From the NCBI GenBank assembly GCA_016887485.1, contig CP069394.1:496001-560000 (forward strand): 64,000 bases of DNA. The letters run 5' to 3'. Origin of the DNA: Chloroflexota bacterium. Its GTDB lineage: Bacteria; Chloroflexota; Anaerolineae; Anaerolineales; Anaerolineaceae. A program made the position numbers and the translations under genes. Below are positions 15,722 through 25,108 of the stretch, piece by piece. Each line of letters starts with the position of its first letter. The first letter of the stretch is position 1. The notes under the pieces were generated by a model. The model did no database searches. It saw nothing but the letters and a program-made list of their open reading frames with translations, and was not told the DNA's origin.

Positions 15722-16792
15722 TTGGCTTTCAATCCCCTCAACTGGCTCTGGGGTCTTTTTTCCCTTGATATCGGCATAGATTTAGGTACTGCCAACACCC
15801 TGGTTAATGTGCGCGGCAAAGGGATCATGATTAATGAACCTTCCTGGGTTGCCATTGATAAACGCACCGGAAAAATGACGTTTGGTTCCAAAGCTAAAGC
15901 TATGGTTGGTCGTGCGCCTGCAAATATAGCTGTTCTGCGCCCTCTGCGGGATGGGGTGATTTCGGATTACGAAGTTACCAAAGCTATGTTGGAATGGTAT
16001 CTTGCCGCGGTTGACGATATGACGATCTCTCCTATTCGTTATCCACGGGTCGTGATTGGGATTCCTTCTGGTGCCACAGAAGTTGAGAAACGGGCGGTTT
16101 ATGATGCCGCCAAAGCCGCTTATGCTCGCGAAGTCTTTTTAGTTCATGAACCCTCAGCCGCTGCCATTGGCGCGGGGCTGCCTGTTAAGGAAGTTCAGGG
16201 CATCATGATCGTTGATATCGGCGGTGGCACAACAGAAGTCGCCATTATCTCAATGGGCGGGATCGTTGTCTCTCGCTCTTTGCGAGTGGCAGGCGATGAA
16301 CTGGATCAGGACATTATTACCTATGTCCGCAATAAATATAATTTATTTATCGGTGAACGGATGGCCGAACGGGTCAAAATTGCGATCGGTTCAGCTTATC
16401 CATTGAAGGAAGAAAAAACCATCGATATCCGCGGCCGGAACCTGGTTACTGGGCTGCCTGAGGCGATTGAAGTCTCTTCTGTGGAGATCCGAGAAGCTCT
16501 TTCCAGTTCGATCAACGTTATCGTCCGGACCATACGAGATGCTTTGGATGAAGCGCCCCCAGAGATCTTGGCAGACTTGTTGGACAGCGGTATTTGTCTG
16601 GCAGGCGGCACGTCAAATTTAACCAATCTGGCCGAAAGACTTTCCAACGATTTGCGCGTGCGCGTGTGGGTTGCTGAAGATCCGATGACCTGTGTGGCAC
16701 GGGGGTGCGGTATTATTCTGGAAGATATTAAAGAATATTCCAGCTTTTTGGTTGGCGTTGAACGAGAACCGACTAAACGGACTTTATCCTAA
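15722..16792 (+). CDS. mreB: Rod shape-determining protein MreB
   Basis: MreB is the bacterial actin that organises lateral wall synthesis under the membrane. The 356 residues start at TTG, eight bases after AAGGAG. Phosphate-1 is DIGIDLGTANTLV, phosphate-2 is MIVDIGGGTTEVAIIS and the adenosine motif is GICLAGGTSNL. The hinge segments of the actin fold are intact. The segment preceding DIGIDLGT (FNPLNWLWGLFSL) is hydrophobic and could serve as the membrane-binding element seen in other MreB proteins. It heads the mreBCD-mrdA-min-rodA block. Confidence 0.97.
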   Translation: MAFNPLNWLWGLFSLDIGIDLGTANTLVNVRGKGIMINEPSWVAIDKRTGKMTFGSKAKAMVGRAPANIAVLRPLRDGVISDYEVTKAMLEWYLAAVDDMTISPIRYPRVVIGIPSGATEVEKRAVYDAAKAAYAREVFLVHEPSAAAIGAGLPVKEVQGIMIVDIGGGTTEVAIISMGGIVVSRSLRVAGDELDQDIITYVRNKYNLFIGERMAERVKIAIGSAYPLKEEKTIDIRGRNLVTGLPEAIEVSSVEIREALSSSINVIVRTIRDALDEAPPEILADLLDSGICLAGGTSNLTNLAERLSNDLRVRVWVAEDPMTCVARGCGIILEDIKEYSSFLVGVEREPTKRTLS

Positions 16793-16858
16793 AATTTATC
16801 CACAGACTATATCTATTTGATTGAACTTTGATCCAGTCGTTCGAAGGATCTGTTTGAT

Positions 16859-17695
16859 ATGAAATTTCTTAATAATAAGAGTGTTCAGACAATTGTCATT
16901 ATCATGGCCGTCGCCGGGATCTTGTTCCTGGCCCTCAGCGGATATCTGACACCTGTCTTTAACCTCACCCTAAATCCACTAGTTTCATTTGAGTCCTGGC
17001 TCTCAGTCCGGTACCTTTCTGCATCCGACTTTCTGACAGCCCCTCGGGATGTAACCCAGTTGCGGGAACAGAATGCGATCCTGGAATCGCAGGTCACGCA
17101 ATTACAAACCCAGTTGATCCAAATGGAAGAGCAGCTAAGTGAAGCGGATATTTGCTTCGCTTTGTTAGATTTCGGACGTACTAATCCCCAATATGAATAT
17201 GTGACGGCTACGGTTATCGGCCGTGAGATTAGCCCATTTCTCCAATACATCATTATTGATAAGGGCTCTGATGACGGTGTTCAGTATGGCATGCCCGTTG
17301 TGACCCAGCAAGGTCTGGTGGGAAGGGTTGATGCTGTCATCGCAACTGCTTCGCGGATCAAGCTGATCACGGATTCAACGTCGGTAGTCAATGTTTTCTT
17401 GCAGACGGCTGATGTGGAAGCCCAATCGAATGGATCCTTGACTGGTGATCTCTCATTGGATATGATCCCTTTGGATTCGTACGTTGAAGCTGGTGATGTT
17501 GTGTTGACCTCGGGTCTGGGCGGCAACTTTCCCCCGAATATTTTTGTGGGGCAGGTCTTGTCCGTGCAAAAACGGGATAACGCCCTATTCCAGACCGCTT
17601 CCGTCCAGCCTATTGTCAATTTTGAGAGCATCAACGCTGTGCTGGTCATCACCAATTTTGAAGCGGTTGATATCACGCCCCTAATTCCGGAGTAA
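16859..17695 (+). CDS. mreC: Rod shape-determining protein MreC
   Basis: MreC is a periplasm-facing scaffold that links MreB to PBP2 and RodA. The 278-residue protein has one N-terminal membrane helix (about 10-28), a coiled coil at about 63-95 (LREQNAILESQVTQLQTQL) and a beta-rich C domain with DKGSDDGVQYGMPVVTQQGLVGRV and the DVVLTSGLGGNFPPNI segment typical of MreC. It lies between mreB and mreD as usual. Confidence 0.95.
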   Translation: MKFLNNKSVQTIVIIMAVAGILFLALSGYLTPVFNLTLNPLVSFESWLSVRYLSASDFLTAPRDVTQLREQNAILESQVTQLQTQLIQMEEQLSEADICFALLDFGRTNPQYEYVTATVIGREISPFLQYIIIDKGSDDGVQYGMPVVTQQGLVGRVDAVIATASRIKLITDSTSVVNVFLQTADVEAQSNGSLTGDLSLDMIPLDSYVEAGDVVLTSGLGGNFPPNIFVGQVLSVQKRDNALFQTASVQPIVNFESINAVLVITNFEAVDITPLIPE

Positions 17696-17700
17696 TAAAA

Positions 17701-18204
17701 GTGATTGCCCACCTTGCGTGTGCCTTATCTATCCTGGTTGCATACCTTTTGCAAACTGCGATCGTTTCCCAAACCCCGCTTGTGAACGGGACAGCGGATT
17801 TGATCCTGTTGTTCTTTGCCGCCTGGACACTGAATGAGCGAGTTGAAAACAGCTGGCTTTGGGCGTTCATCGGTGGCGTGATCATCAGTATGCTTTCTGC
17901 CATGCCTTTTTATGTACCGCTGATTGGGTATCTAGGTGTGGTCGGGATTGCGAAGCTTTTACAGCGCCGGGTTTGGCAGGCGCCGATCCTGGCGATGTTC
18001 ATTGTGACGTTATTATCCACATTATTTCAACAATTTATTTATGTCGTTGCACTGCAGGTTAGTGGTGCACCGATTGCCTGGGGCCAGGCTTTGGATGCTG
18101 TCATTTTTCCAAGCGTATTATTAAACTTAATTTTCGCCCTGCCGATGTTTGCATTGGTCAATGACCTGGTTGGGCGGATATACCCTCTGGAGGTTGAAGC
18201 ATGA
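17701..18204 (+). CDS. mreD: Rod shape-determining protein MreD
   Basis: This 167-residue integral membrane protein starts at GTG, five bases after mreC. It has about five hydrophobic helices and an N-terminal half (AYLLQTAIVSQTPLVNGTADLILLF) typical of MreD. It completes the MreBCD elongation complex. Its stop overlaps the mrdA start by four bases (ATGA). Identification rests mostly on position and topology, since MreD sequences diverge quickly. Confidence 0.9.
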   Translation: MIAHLACALSILVAYLLQTAIVSQTPLVNGTADLILLFFAAWTLNERVENSWLWAFIGGVIISMLSAMPFYVPLIGYLGVVGIAKLLQRRVWQAPILAMFIVTLLSTLFQQFIYVVALQVSGAPIAWGQALDAVIFPSVLLNLIFALPMFALVNDLVGRIYPLEVEA

Positions 18205-20264
18205 ATTCGGCTCCCCAAGGAAAGAAAACATTTGATGGATGGCGTTTCCTGGTCCTTTACATTTTGATCGGGATGGTTTTTGGTTATTACTTGCTTAGGC
18301 TTTTTGATATTCAAATCCTGCAAGGCGTGGATTTCATTGCCCAGGCAGACGAGAATCGGACGCAGGTGATCAGTGATCCGGCGGTGCGCGGAACGATTTA
18401 TGATCGCAATGGTTTTGTATTGGCCAAAAATGTACCTTCTTACAATGTTGTTGTGATTCCCGGTTACTTGCCTGAGGATGATGGTGATACACAACAGATT
18501 TACAGGGAGCTGTCTGAGTTGGTGGGTATTCCTGTGACCAGCGGCGAGACTGATGAGGAAGCCTTCCGGAATTTCACCCCTTGTTATACGGACCTAGGTA
18601 TTTCGGAGATCATTTATATCGCTGCGACCAACTGGCCCTACCAAGAGACCGCCGTTGCCTGTAACGTATCTGAGAAAGTGGCGATGATTGTGATGGAGAA
18701 TCGCGATAAATGGCCGGGCATTGATGTCGCAATCACCCCTGTTCGGCAATATCCGACAGGGGATTTGACAGCTGAGATCATCGGCTTCCTGGGGCCTGTG
18801 CCCGCCGCTTTGGAAGAATATTACACGGAGCTTGGCTTGGTGGCCAACCGAGATAAGGTTGGCTATGCTGGTGTGGAACAGTCATTGAACGCAATCCTCT
18901 CCGGTACTAATGGCACCCGAACGGTAGAAGTTGATGTGGCTGGTGAAATCGTCCGCAATCTGGAAGAGCCTATTGACCCCATTCCGGGTAATGATGTCAC
19001 ACTAACCATTGACGCCCGACTGCAAGCCGTGGCGCGGGAGGCTTTGATTAGCGAGATTGAATTCTGGAACTATTATGCGGGTCGGACCCTGGCAAACAGT
19101 GGTGTTGTCATGGCAATGATTCCTTCGACTGGAGAAATTCTGGCACTGGTGAGTTATCCGAATTATGAGAACAACCGGCTGGAACAGTCCATTCCGAGTT
19201 ATTACTATCAACAGCTCAGTGAAGATCCTCAACGGCCTTTATTCAATACAGCGATCTCTGCAGAATTGCCCCCCGGTTCCGTTTTTAAGTTAGCACCGGC
19301 TTTAGGCATCCTGAATGAGGGAGTTGTCACACCAGAACAAACCGTCAATTGCCCCGGCACCATCACCATCACTGAAAAATATTATGAAAATGATCCAGGC
19401 TCACCAAGAGAATATGTGTGTTGGGACCGAGCCGGGCACGACGATGTGAACTATTTATGGGGGATTGCCTATTCCTGTGATGTCTATTGGTATAAGGTTG
19501 GCGGTGGGTATGACGGTGAAGTGGAAGATGGCGGCTTGGGGCCCTGGCGGATTGGCGAATATGCCCGTGCCCTCGGTTATGGAACTCTTTCAGGGATTGA
19601 ATTACCTGGTGAAGCGGAGGGATTAATCCCGGACCCGACCTGGAAACGGATCACCGTTGGTGAAAACTGGTCCATTGGTGATACCTATATTGCGACTATG
19701 GGTCAGGGGTATGTGCTGTCCACACCGCTGCAGGTGATGAATTCGATCGCGACGATTGCCAACGGTGGCCATCTGATGGAAGTGACCATTGTGGACAAGA
19801 TCACGGAGCCTGATGGGACGCTTGTTGAAGATAACCAGCCAACAGAGCGCTGGAATATCACGACGGATCCTGTGATCAATACTTATGATGGTAATACCGT
19901 CACTGGCGAGAACAAGACAGTGCAGCCCTGGGTCATTCAATTGGCGAATGAAGGGATGCGGTTGGTGGTCACGGATGGTACAGCTGAGATCCAGTTCGAT
20001 GGCGATCCTTATAATTCCGCTGGCAAGACCGGTACCGCAGAATATTGTGATGATGTTGCCCAGGCTCAAGACCTCTGTAAATCGGGCGCCTGGCCGGCCC
20101 ATGCCTGGTATGTCGGCTATGCCCCCTGGGATAACCCGGAAATTATCGTTGTCGCTTTTGTGTACAGCGGTGAAGAGGGCTCCACTTTTTCGGCGCCTAT
20201 CGTGCGTCAGGTCATTGATGCTTACTTTGAAATGAAAGCGACCGATACCTATGAAGGTGACTAG
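18201..20264 (+). CDS. mrdA: Penicillin-binding protein 2 (class B transpeptidase)
   Basis: PBP2 cross-links peptidoglycan during rod elongation. The 687-residue protein has a cytoplasmic start, one membrane helix (about 15-37), a dimerisation domain (DPAVRGTIYDRNG) and a transpeptidase domain. Catalytic motifs are SVFK (in PPGSVFKLAPALG), SCD (in YSCDVYWYK; class B PBP2 often has SxD here) and KTGTAEYC. It overlaps mreD and is followed, after a 94-base gap, by minC. Together with RodA, encoded downstream, it forms the elongasome synthase. Confidence 0.96.
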   Translation: MNSAPQGKKTFDGWRFLVLYILIGMVFGYYLLRLFDIQILQGVDFIAQADENRTQVISDPAVRGTIYDRNGFVLAKNVPSYNVVVIPGYLPEDDGDTQQIYRELSELVGIPVTSGETDEEAFRNFTPCYTDLGISEIIYIAATNWPYQETAVACNVSEKVAMIVMENRDKWPGIDVAITPVRQYPTGDLTAEIIGFLGPVPAALEEYYTELGLVANRDKVGYAGVEQSLNAILSGTNGTRTVEVDVAGEIVRNLEEPIDPIPGNDVTLTIDARLQAVAREALISEIEFWNYYAGRTLANSGVVMAMIPSTGEILALVSYPNYENNRLEQSIPSYYYQQLSEDPQRPLFNTAISAELPPGSVFKLAPALGILNEGVVTPEQTVNCPGTITITEKYYENDPGSPREYVCWDRAGHDDVNYLWGIAYSCDVYWYKVGGGYDGEVEDGGLGPWRIGEYARALGYGTLSGIELPGEAEGLIPDPTWKRITVGENWSIGDTYIATMGQGYVLSTPLQVMNSIATIANGGHLMEVTIVDKITEPDGTLVEDNQPTERWNITTDPVINTYDGNTVTGENKTVQPWVIQLANEGMRLVVTDGTAEIQFDGDPYNSAGKTGTAEYCDDVAQAQDLCKSGAWPAHAWYVGYAPWDNPEIIVVAFVYSGEEGSTFSAPIVRQVIDAYFEMKATDTYEGD

Positions 20265-20358
20265 AGTTTGGCGGGCTTTACGCTGGGTGTTGTATAATTC
20301 AAACCATGCGAATTTTGACAGGTTTGGGTTTCGTTAGGTTAACGGTGGCGAATTAACC

Positions 20359-21021
20359 ATGGAAATTAAAGGTACAAAAGATGGTATTCTGGTCAGTCTT
20401 GAGGATCAGGATTGGTTGGAAGCCAAAGGTGAATTAATTGACCAGATTGCCAGCCGGCATGATTTCTTTCAGGGCGCTCAACTGATTTTGGACGTTGGAA
20501 ACAACGTCTTGCGGGCGAAGGACCTGGGAGAATTGCGAGATATGCTATCAGCGCAGGATGTGACCCTTTCCGGCATTTTCAGTCACTCAATTGTGACCCT
20601 GGAGACGGCGCAATTATTGGGACTGAAATCTTTGGCTGATTCACCGCAGGAAAAACCTTCCCGCAAGCTCAAACCGCTGGATACAGTGCTTCCTGGCGAG
20701 GCAGCTGTGATGATCCATCGGACGATGCGCTCCGGGTTCAAGGTAGCCTATCAGGGCCATGTGGTCGTGATTGGTGATGTGAACCCCGGGGCAGAGATAG
20801 TTGCTTCAGGATCGGTTGTTGTCTGGGGGCGACTTCTGGGCACGGTCCATGCCGGCGCGGAAGGTGATGAAACAGCCGTTATTTGTGCATTGGATCTTTC
20901 TCCTTTGCAATTAAGGATTGCAAGTAAGGTTGCAATCGCTCCGAAAGGGGATAAGGACCCCCAAGCGGAGATTGCCAGCATCAATGGAGACCAAATCATA
21001 GCCGAAACTTGGCAAATATAA
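20359..21021 (+). CDS. minC: Septum site-determining protein MinC
   Basis: MinC inhibits FtsZ ring assembly away from mid-cell. The 220 residues comprise an N-terminal FtsZ-inhibiting domain (about 1-100) and a C-terminal beta-helix that dimerises and binds MinD. The C-terminal fingerprint is MRSGFKVAYQGHVVVIGDV followed by NPGAEIVASGSVVVWGRL, with HAGAEGDETAVICAL and PLQLRIA. A TATAAT at 20293-20298 with a weak TTGGCG at 20268 may give the min genes their own promoter. It is followed by minD and minE. Confidence 0.95.
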   Translation: MEIKGTKDGILVSLEDQDWLEAKGELIDQIASRHDFFQGAQLILDVGNNVLRAKDLGELRDMLSAQDVTLSGIFSHSIVTLETAQLLGLKSLADSPQEKPSRKLKPLDTVLPGEAAVMIHRTMRSGFKVAYQGHVVVIGDVNPGAEIVASGSVVVWGRLLGTVHAGAEGDETAVICALDLSPLQLRIASKVAIAPKGDKDPQAEIASINGDQIIAETWQI

Positions 21022-21034
21022 TACAAGGAGAATT

Positions 21035-21835
21035 ATGAGTGGAAAAGTAATCACCATCACGTCCGGAAAGGGCGGCGTTGGCAAGACAACAACAGCAGCA
21101 AACCTCGGAGTCGCCCTGGCCTCTATGGGTGACAAAGTGGTATGTATCGACTCAGATATTGGCTTGCGGAATTTGGACGTGGTGCTTGGCCTGGAAAACC
21201 GGATCGTTTATGATCTGGTGGATGCTGTGGAAGGACGCTGTAGAATTTCTCAGGCGATGATCAAAGATAAAAGAATTGAAACCTTGTTTTTGATTCCTGC
21301 AGCGCAAACCCGTGATAAGAGCGCGATTTCGCCCAGCGATATGATGAAACTGTGCAACACCTTGCGGGAAGATATGGATTGGATCGTTATCGATTCACCG
21401 GCCGGGATTGAACGCGGCTTCCGGAATGCGATTGCTCCGGCTGATGAGGTGTTGGTCGTCACCAATCCGGAAGTTTCCGCTGTTCGGGATGCCGACCGAA
21501 TCATTGGGCTGGTGGAAGCTGAAGAACGCGGCCCCGCTAAATTGGTTATCAACCGCTTGAAATCAGCGATGGTCAAGCGCGGTGATATGCTTTCCGCCGA
21601 TGATGTGGTTGAATTACTGGCTATTCCCCTGGTGGGCATTGTTCCTGAAGATGAGAATGTTATCATCAGTACTAACCAGGGCCAGCCGATTGCCTTGAAC
21701 CAGAAAAGCCTGGCAGGACGCTCCTTTACCAATATTGCCCGGCGTTTGAAGGGCGATGATGTCGCTTGGCTGGATTTGGATGAAAAGGAAGGCATCTTCA
21801 ATAGATTAGGGAAGATCATCTCTGGAGGAGGATAA
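21035..21835 (+). CDS. minD: Septum site-determining ATPase MinD
   Basis: MinD is a membrane-cycling deviant Walker A ATPase that recruits MinC and responds to MinE. The 266 residues begin with SGKGGVGKTTTAANLG (signature lysine and P loop). DSDIGLRNLDVVLGLENR and DWIVIDSPAGIERG follow as switch regions. The C-terminal segment GIFNRLGKIISGG fits the amphipathic membrane-targeting helix. A clear AAGGAG precedes the ATG. minE begins one base after the stop. Confidence 0.97.
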   Translation: MSGKVITITSGKGGVGKTTTAANLGVALASMGDKVVCIDSDIGLRNLDVVLGLENRIVYDLVDAVEGRCRISQAMIKDKRIETLFLIPAAQTRDKSAISPSDMMKLCNTLREDMDWIVIDSPAGIERGFRNAIAPADEVLVVTNPEVSAVRDADRIIGLVEAEERGPAKLVINRLKSAMVKRGDMLSADDVVELLAIPLVGIVPEDENVIISTNQGQPIALNQKSLAGRSFTNIARRLKGDDVAWLDLDEKEGIFNRLGKIISGGG

Positions 21836-21836
21836 T

Positions 21837-22100
21837 ATGGCGTCATTCCTTGATCGGCTATCCCGGAAACAGAATGCCAGCGCTAATCAGGCGAAGGAAC
21901 GCCTGAGCCTGGTTCTGATTCATGACCGGACAGATCTCAGTCCAGAGGACCTTCGGTCGCTGAAGGACCGTCTGATTGAGGTGATTTCTGATTATGTCAA
22001 GATTGATGCGAGACATACAGAAATCGAGATTCAAAATGATGGCCGCGAGCAAACTTTGATCGCGAATATCCCACTGATGAAACCCCGGTCACGCGGCTGA
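21837..22100 (+). CDS. minE: Cell division topological specificity factor MinE
   Basis: MinE stimulates MinD ATPase and confines Min inhibition to the cell poles. The 87 residues follow the family plan: an N-terminal membrane/MinD-contact helix (SFLDRLSRKQN), the switch helix ANQAKERLSLVLIHDRTDL with its conserved Arg-Leu and HDR, and a C-terminal dimerisation region ending in KIDARHTEIEIQNDGREQTL. The presence of MinE indicates an oscillating or travelling Min system rather than a DivIVA-anchored one. Confidence 0.95.
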   Translation: MASFLDRLSRKQNASANQAKERLSLVLIHDRTDLSPEDLRSLKDRLIEVISDYVKIDARHTEIEIQNDGREQTLIANIPLMKPRSRG

Positions 22101-22124
22101 ACCAATATAATCGATTGATTCTTT

Positions 22125-23243
22125 ATGAATAACCGTCAGAACGTTTGGCAGAATTTTGATTTCGTCCTCTTTGGCGTTGTCTTAGTGCTCTCGATTTTTG
22201 GGATTGCTATGATCAACAGTGCCGTCGCGGGTGATGCTGAACTATTGGGACATTCAAGACGTCAGACGATCTTTCTTTTGATTAGTTTAGTAGTTTTGTT
22301 TACTGTGGCAGCCCTGGATTATAAGTATTGGATCTCGCTGATTCCAGTAATGTATATTGTCACGATTGTTTTCCTGTTGCTAGTACGAACCGCTGAGGCA
22401 CGATTTGGATCAGCCCGTTGGCTGACGTTGGGAACGATTTTGATCCAACCGGCTGAACTTGCGAAAATTGTTGTGATTCTGGGGTTAGCAAATTTCTTTT
22501 CCAGCCATTTTGAAAATGCCCAAAAAACAATAGTCATCCTCCGCAGCGGGCTTTTGGTTGGCCTGATTGCGATCTGGATTTTCCTCCAGCCCAACCTCAG
22601 TACGACAATCGTGCTGCTGGTGATCTGGGCAGCATTTTTATGGATTACCGGCATCCGGATAAAATTAATTTTCATCGTGATAGGGGTTGTGATTGTCGTG
22701 CTATTAATTGGCCTGGGAACCGGCTTCTCTTTCCTCGAAGAATATCAGAGGAACCGGATCACCAATTTCCTGTTCCCTGATCCTGAGGCCAGTTATGGTG
22801 AGACCTATAACGTGGACCAGGCGCTGATCACAATTGGAACCGGCAGTTGGTTTGGTGAGGGTTATCTGCAATCCACCCAATCGCAACTCCATTTTCTGAT
22901 GGTCAGACATACGGACTTCATCTTTTCCGTCATGGCCGCGGAGTTTGGCTTTGTCGGAACCAGTTTGGTGATTCTGTTACTGCTGGTGGTTGTCTATCGC
23001 TGTTTTAGAATTGCCCAAAACGCCGAAGACATGTTTGGCGCATTAATTGCATATGGCTTTGGCATTTTGATCTTCTTTCAGACCATGGTCAATATTGGCG
23101 TCAATTTGAATGTGCTCCCGGTGACCGGGTTGACCTTGCCGTTTATTAGCTACGGCGGTAGCTCGCTCCTTTCTTTGATGCTGGGTATTGGCATGGTGGA
23201 AAGTGTGGCCATGAGGTCTCCTAAGAAGCTCAAAGGGGCATGA
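22125..23243 (+). CDS. rodA: Rod shape-determining glycosyltransferase RodA (SEDS family)
   Basis: RodA polymerises peptidoglycan glycan strands together with PBP2. The 372 residues form about ten transmembrane helices. SEDS landmarks are visible: LGTILIQPAELAKI, WIFLQPNLSTTIV, the QSQLHFLMVRHTDFIFSVMAAEFGF stretch (22878-22952), and the C-terminal PVTGLTLPFISYGGSSLLS. Location at the end of the mre-mrdA-min block supports RodA rather than FtsW. The next feature is a tRNA with its own promoter. Confidence 0.95.
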   Translation: MNNRQNVWQNFDFVLFGVVLVLSIFGIAMINSAVAGDAELLGHSRRQTIFLLISLVVLFTVAALDYKYWISLIPVMYIVTIVFLLLVRTAEARFGSARWLTLGTILIQPAELAKIVVILGLANFFSSHFENAQKTIVILRSGLLVGLIAIWIFLQPNLSTTIVLLVIWAAFLWITGIRIKLIFIVIGVVIVVLLIGLGTGFSFLEEYQRNRITNFLFPDPEASYGETYNVDQALITIGTGSWFGEGYLQSTQSQLHFLMVRHTDFIFSVMAAEFGFVGTSLVILLLLVVVYRCFRIAQNAEDMFGALIAYGFGILIFFQTMVNIGVNLNVLPVTGLTLPFISYGGSSLLSLMLGIGMVESVAMRSPKKLKGA

Positions 23244-23280
23244 CAAAAATCACGTTTAGTGCAATAATTAGATAAAGCCC

Positions 23281-23309
23281 TTGATAGTTTTAGGTCTATT
23301 TGGTAAAAT
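23281..23309 (+). promoter_or_regulatory. Promoter of tRNA-Gln
   Basis: TTGATA at 23281-23286, a 17-base spacer and TAAAAT at 23304-23309 with an upstream TG (TGGTAAAAT) form a strong promoter 21 bases before the tRNA. Confidence 0.8.
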
Positions 23310-23330
23310 ATAGCCCACGTTAATTTTTGG

Positions 23331-23401
23331 TGGGGGTTCGTCTAATGGCAGGACAGCAGACTCTGAATTTGTATATGGAGGTTCGACTCCTTCACCCCCA
23401 G
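23331..23401 (+). tRNA. tRNA-Gln(CTG)
   Basis: The 71-base cloverleaf folds fully: acceptor TGGGGGT/ACCCCCA with discriminator G, D stem GTCT/GGAC, anticodon stem GCAGA/TTTGT with two G-U pairs, loop CTCTGAA (anticodon CTG, reading CAG), variable loop ATAT, T stem GGAGG/CCTTC with loop TTCGACT. The U1-A72 pair and G73 are identity elements of glutamine tRNA. The 3' CCA is not encoded. Confidence 0.95.
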
Positions 23402-23405
23402 CTCT

Positions 23406-23432
23406 AAAAAAACCCGGTCAAACCGGGTTTTT
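23406..23432 (+). terminator. Intrinsic terminator after tRNA-Gln
   Basis: AAACCCGG, a five-base loop and CCGGGTTT, followed by further Ts, begin five bases after the tRNA end. Confidence 0.85.
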
Positions 23433-23548
23433 GCTTTAACCGGTTGAAAAGGTTGTAATAGAGTGGAAATCACGGAAATATCTGCCGTGATCGGCCTCAT
23501 CCGTTATAATGGGGCCTACTGAACTATCCGAGATCATCGGAGGATCTA

Positions 23549-25108
23549 TTGAAGAAGAAATATCTTTACATAACAGTCTTCTTTACGGGTATGACCTCAC
23601 TGGCTGTCGAGCTGTCGGCTTCCCGCTTGCTGGGGAACGTGTATGGCAGCAGCAATTTGGTCTGGGCCTGTATTATTGGATTGATTTTGATCTATCTTAC
23701 CCTGGGCTATTGGCTGGGCGGTAAACTCGCTGACAAGCGCCCTGAGCCTAAGGTATTTTACCGATTGCTGATATGGGCCAGCCTGACGGTGGGGCTGGTG
23801 CCAATGATCGCCAGACCGATTCTGAGGGCCGCTGCCAACGCATTTGACCAATTACAGGTTCCAATGCTGATTGGAGCATTTATCACCGTCCTGGTGCTTT
23901 TTGTGGTGCCTGTGACCCTGATTGGCATGGCTTCTCCATTTGCACTGAAATTAGCGCTGCATGACACGGAAAATGCCGGTAAGGAATCGGGGCGGATCTC
24001 CGCAATCTCTACCCTGGGCTCTTTTATTGGGACGTTCCTGCCAGTTCTGATCCTGGTGCCATTGATTGGTACATTTCGGACTTTCCTCTTTTTTAGCTCA
24101 CTTCTGATGCTGATTGCCACCATCGGGTATTTTGTGTATATCGACTTTAAATCATGGCTTAGGCAGGCCTGGATGCCGATTGTGCTGATCCTTCTATGGG
24201 TTTTTGGCACACGCGGGGTGGATAAGTCCTCTGAGAGCATGATCTACGAAACTGAATCGGCCTATAACTACATTCAGGTGTTGGAAATTGGAGACTATCG
24301 CTACTTGCGCTTGAATGAGGGGCAGGGCTTTCACTCCGTTTACAGTGAGAATGAATTATTCTATGGCGGCCCCTGGTCACAAGTCCTGGTAGCACCTTTT
24401 TTTAACGCAGCCCCACACAGCTTAGATTCTGTCCAGAATATAGCGATTGTCGGTCTGGCAGCCGGTACAACTGCCCGGCAGGCGACGGCTGTTTTCGGGG
24501 ATGATATTCAGATAGATGGATTTGAAATTGATCCCAAGATCGTTGAGGTGGGGCAGGATTATTTTGGGATGACGGAACCGAACCTGAACGTCATTGTTGA
24601 GGACGGGCGCTGGGGCCTGGAATATTCCGAGAATGTGTACGATGTGATTAGCGTGGATGCTTACCGGCCGCCATATATTCCCTGGCATATGACCACAGTT
24701 GAATTCTTTGAGATCGTGTACAATCATTTGTCGGATCAGGGTGTGATGGTGATCAATATTGGCCGCAGCCCATTGGATCGGACCCTGGTGAATGACCTGG
24801 CGACGACCATCCGGCAGAACTTTCCGACGGTTTTCATTATGGATGTGCCGAATTCCTTCAACACCATCCTTTTTGCAACTCGCCAACCCGGCAGCTGGGA
24901 TAATTTGTGGGAAAATTATGCTCAGCTTTCCAGTTCGGATAACACTGATCCGCTTCTGCTGGAGGCGATGGCGACCGCACTAATGAGTATGCAACCGGAG
25001 CCTGAAATGACCCGGGTTTATACTGACGATAAAACACCGATTGAATGGGTGACCAATAAGATAGTATTGGATTACATCCTTGGCGGTGATATAGGAGATT
25101 TGCAATGA
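23549..25108 (+). CDS. Membrane protein with fused spermidine-synthase-like domain
   Basis: The protein has 519 residues with a TTG start preceded by CGGAGGA. About seven transmembrane helices in residues 1-215 (start MKKKYLYITVFFTGMTS, then AVELSASRLLGNVYGSSN) form the half-MFS module. A soluble Rossmann domain (about 225-480) follows with NIAIVGLAAGTTARQATAVF, DGFEIDPKIVEVG and VIVEDGRWGLE, as in polyamine aminopropyltransferases. Fused MFS/spermidine synthases are common in Chloroflexota; true polyamine synthesis is unproven for many. It overlaps the next gene by four bases. Confidence 0.85.
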   Translation: MKKKYLYITVFFTGMTSLAVELSASRLLGNVYGSSNLVWACIIGLILIYLTLGYWLGGKLADKRPEPKVFYRLLIWASLTVGLVPMIARPILRAAANAFDQLQVPMLIGAFITVLVLFVVPVTLIGMASPFALKLALHDTENAGKESGRISAISTLGSFIGTFLPVLILVPLIGTFRTFLFFSSLLMLIATIGYFVYIDFKSWLRQAWMPIVLILLWVFGTRGVDKSSESMIYETESAYNYIQVLEIGDYRYLRLNEGQGFHSVYSENELFYGGPWSQVLVAPFFNAAPHSLDSVQNIAIVGLAAGTTARQATAVFGDDIQIDGFEIDPKIVEVGQDYFGMTEPNLNVIVEDGRWGLEYSENVYDVISVDAYRPPYIPWHMTTVEFFEIVYNHLSDQGVMVINIGRSPLDRTLVNDLATTIRQNFPTVFIMDVPNSFNTILFATRQPGSWDNLWENYAQLSSSDNTDPLLLEAMATALMSMQPEPEMTRVYTDDKTPIEWVTNKIVLDYILGGDIGDLQ

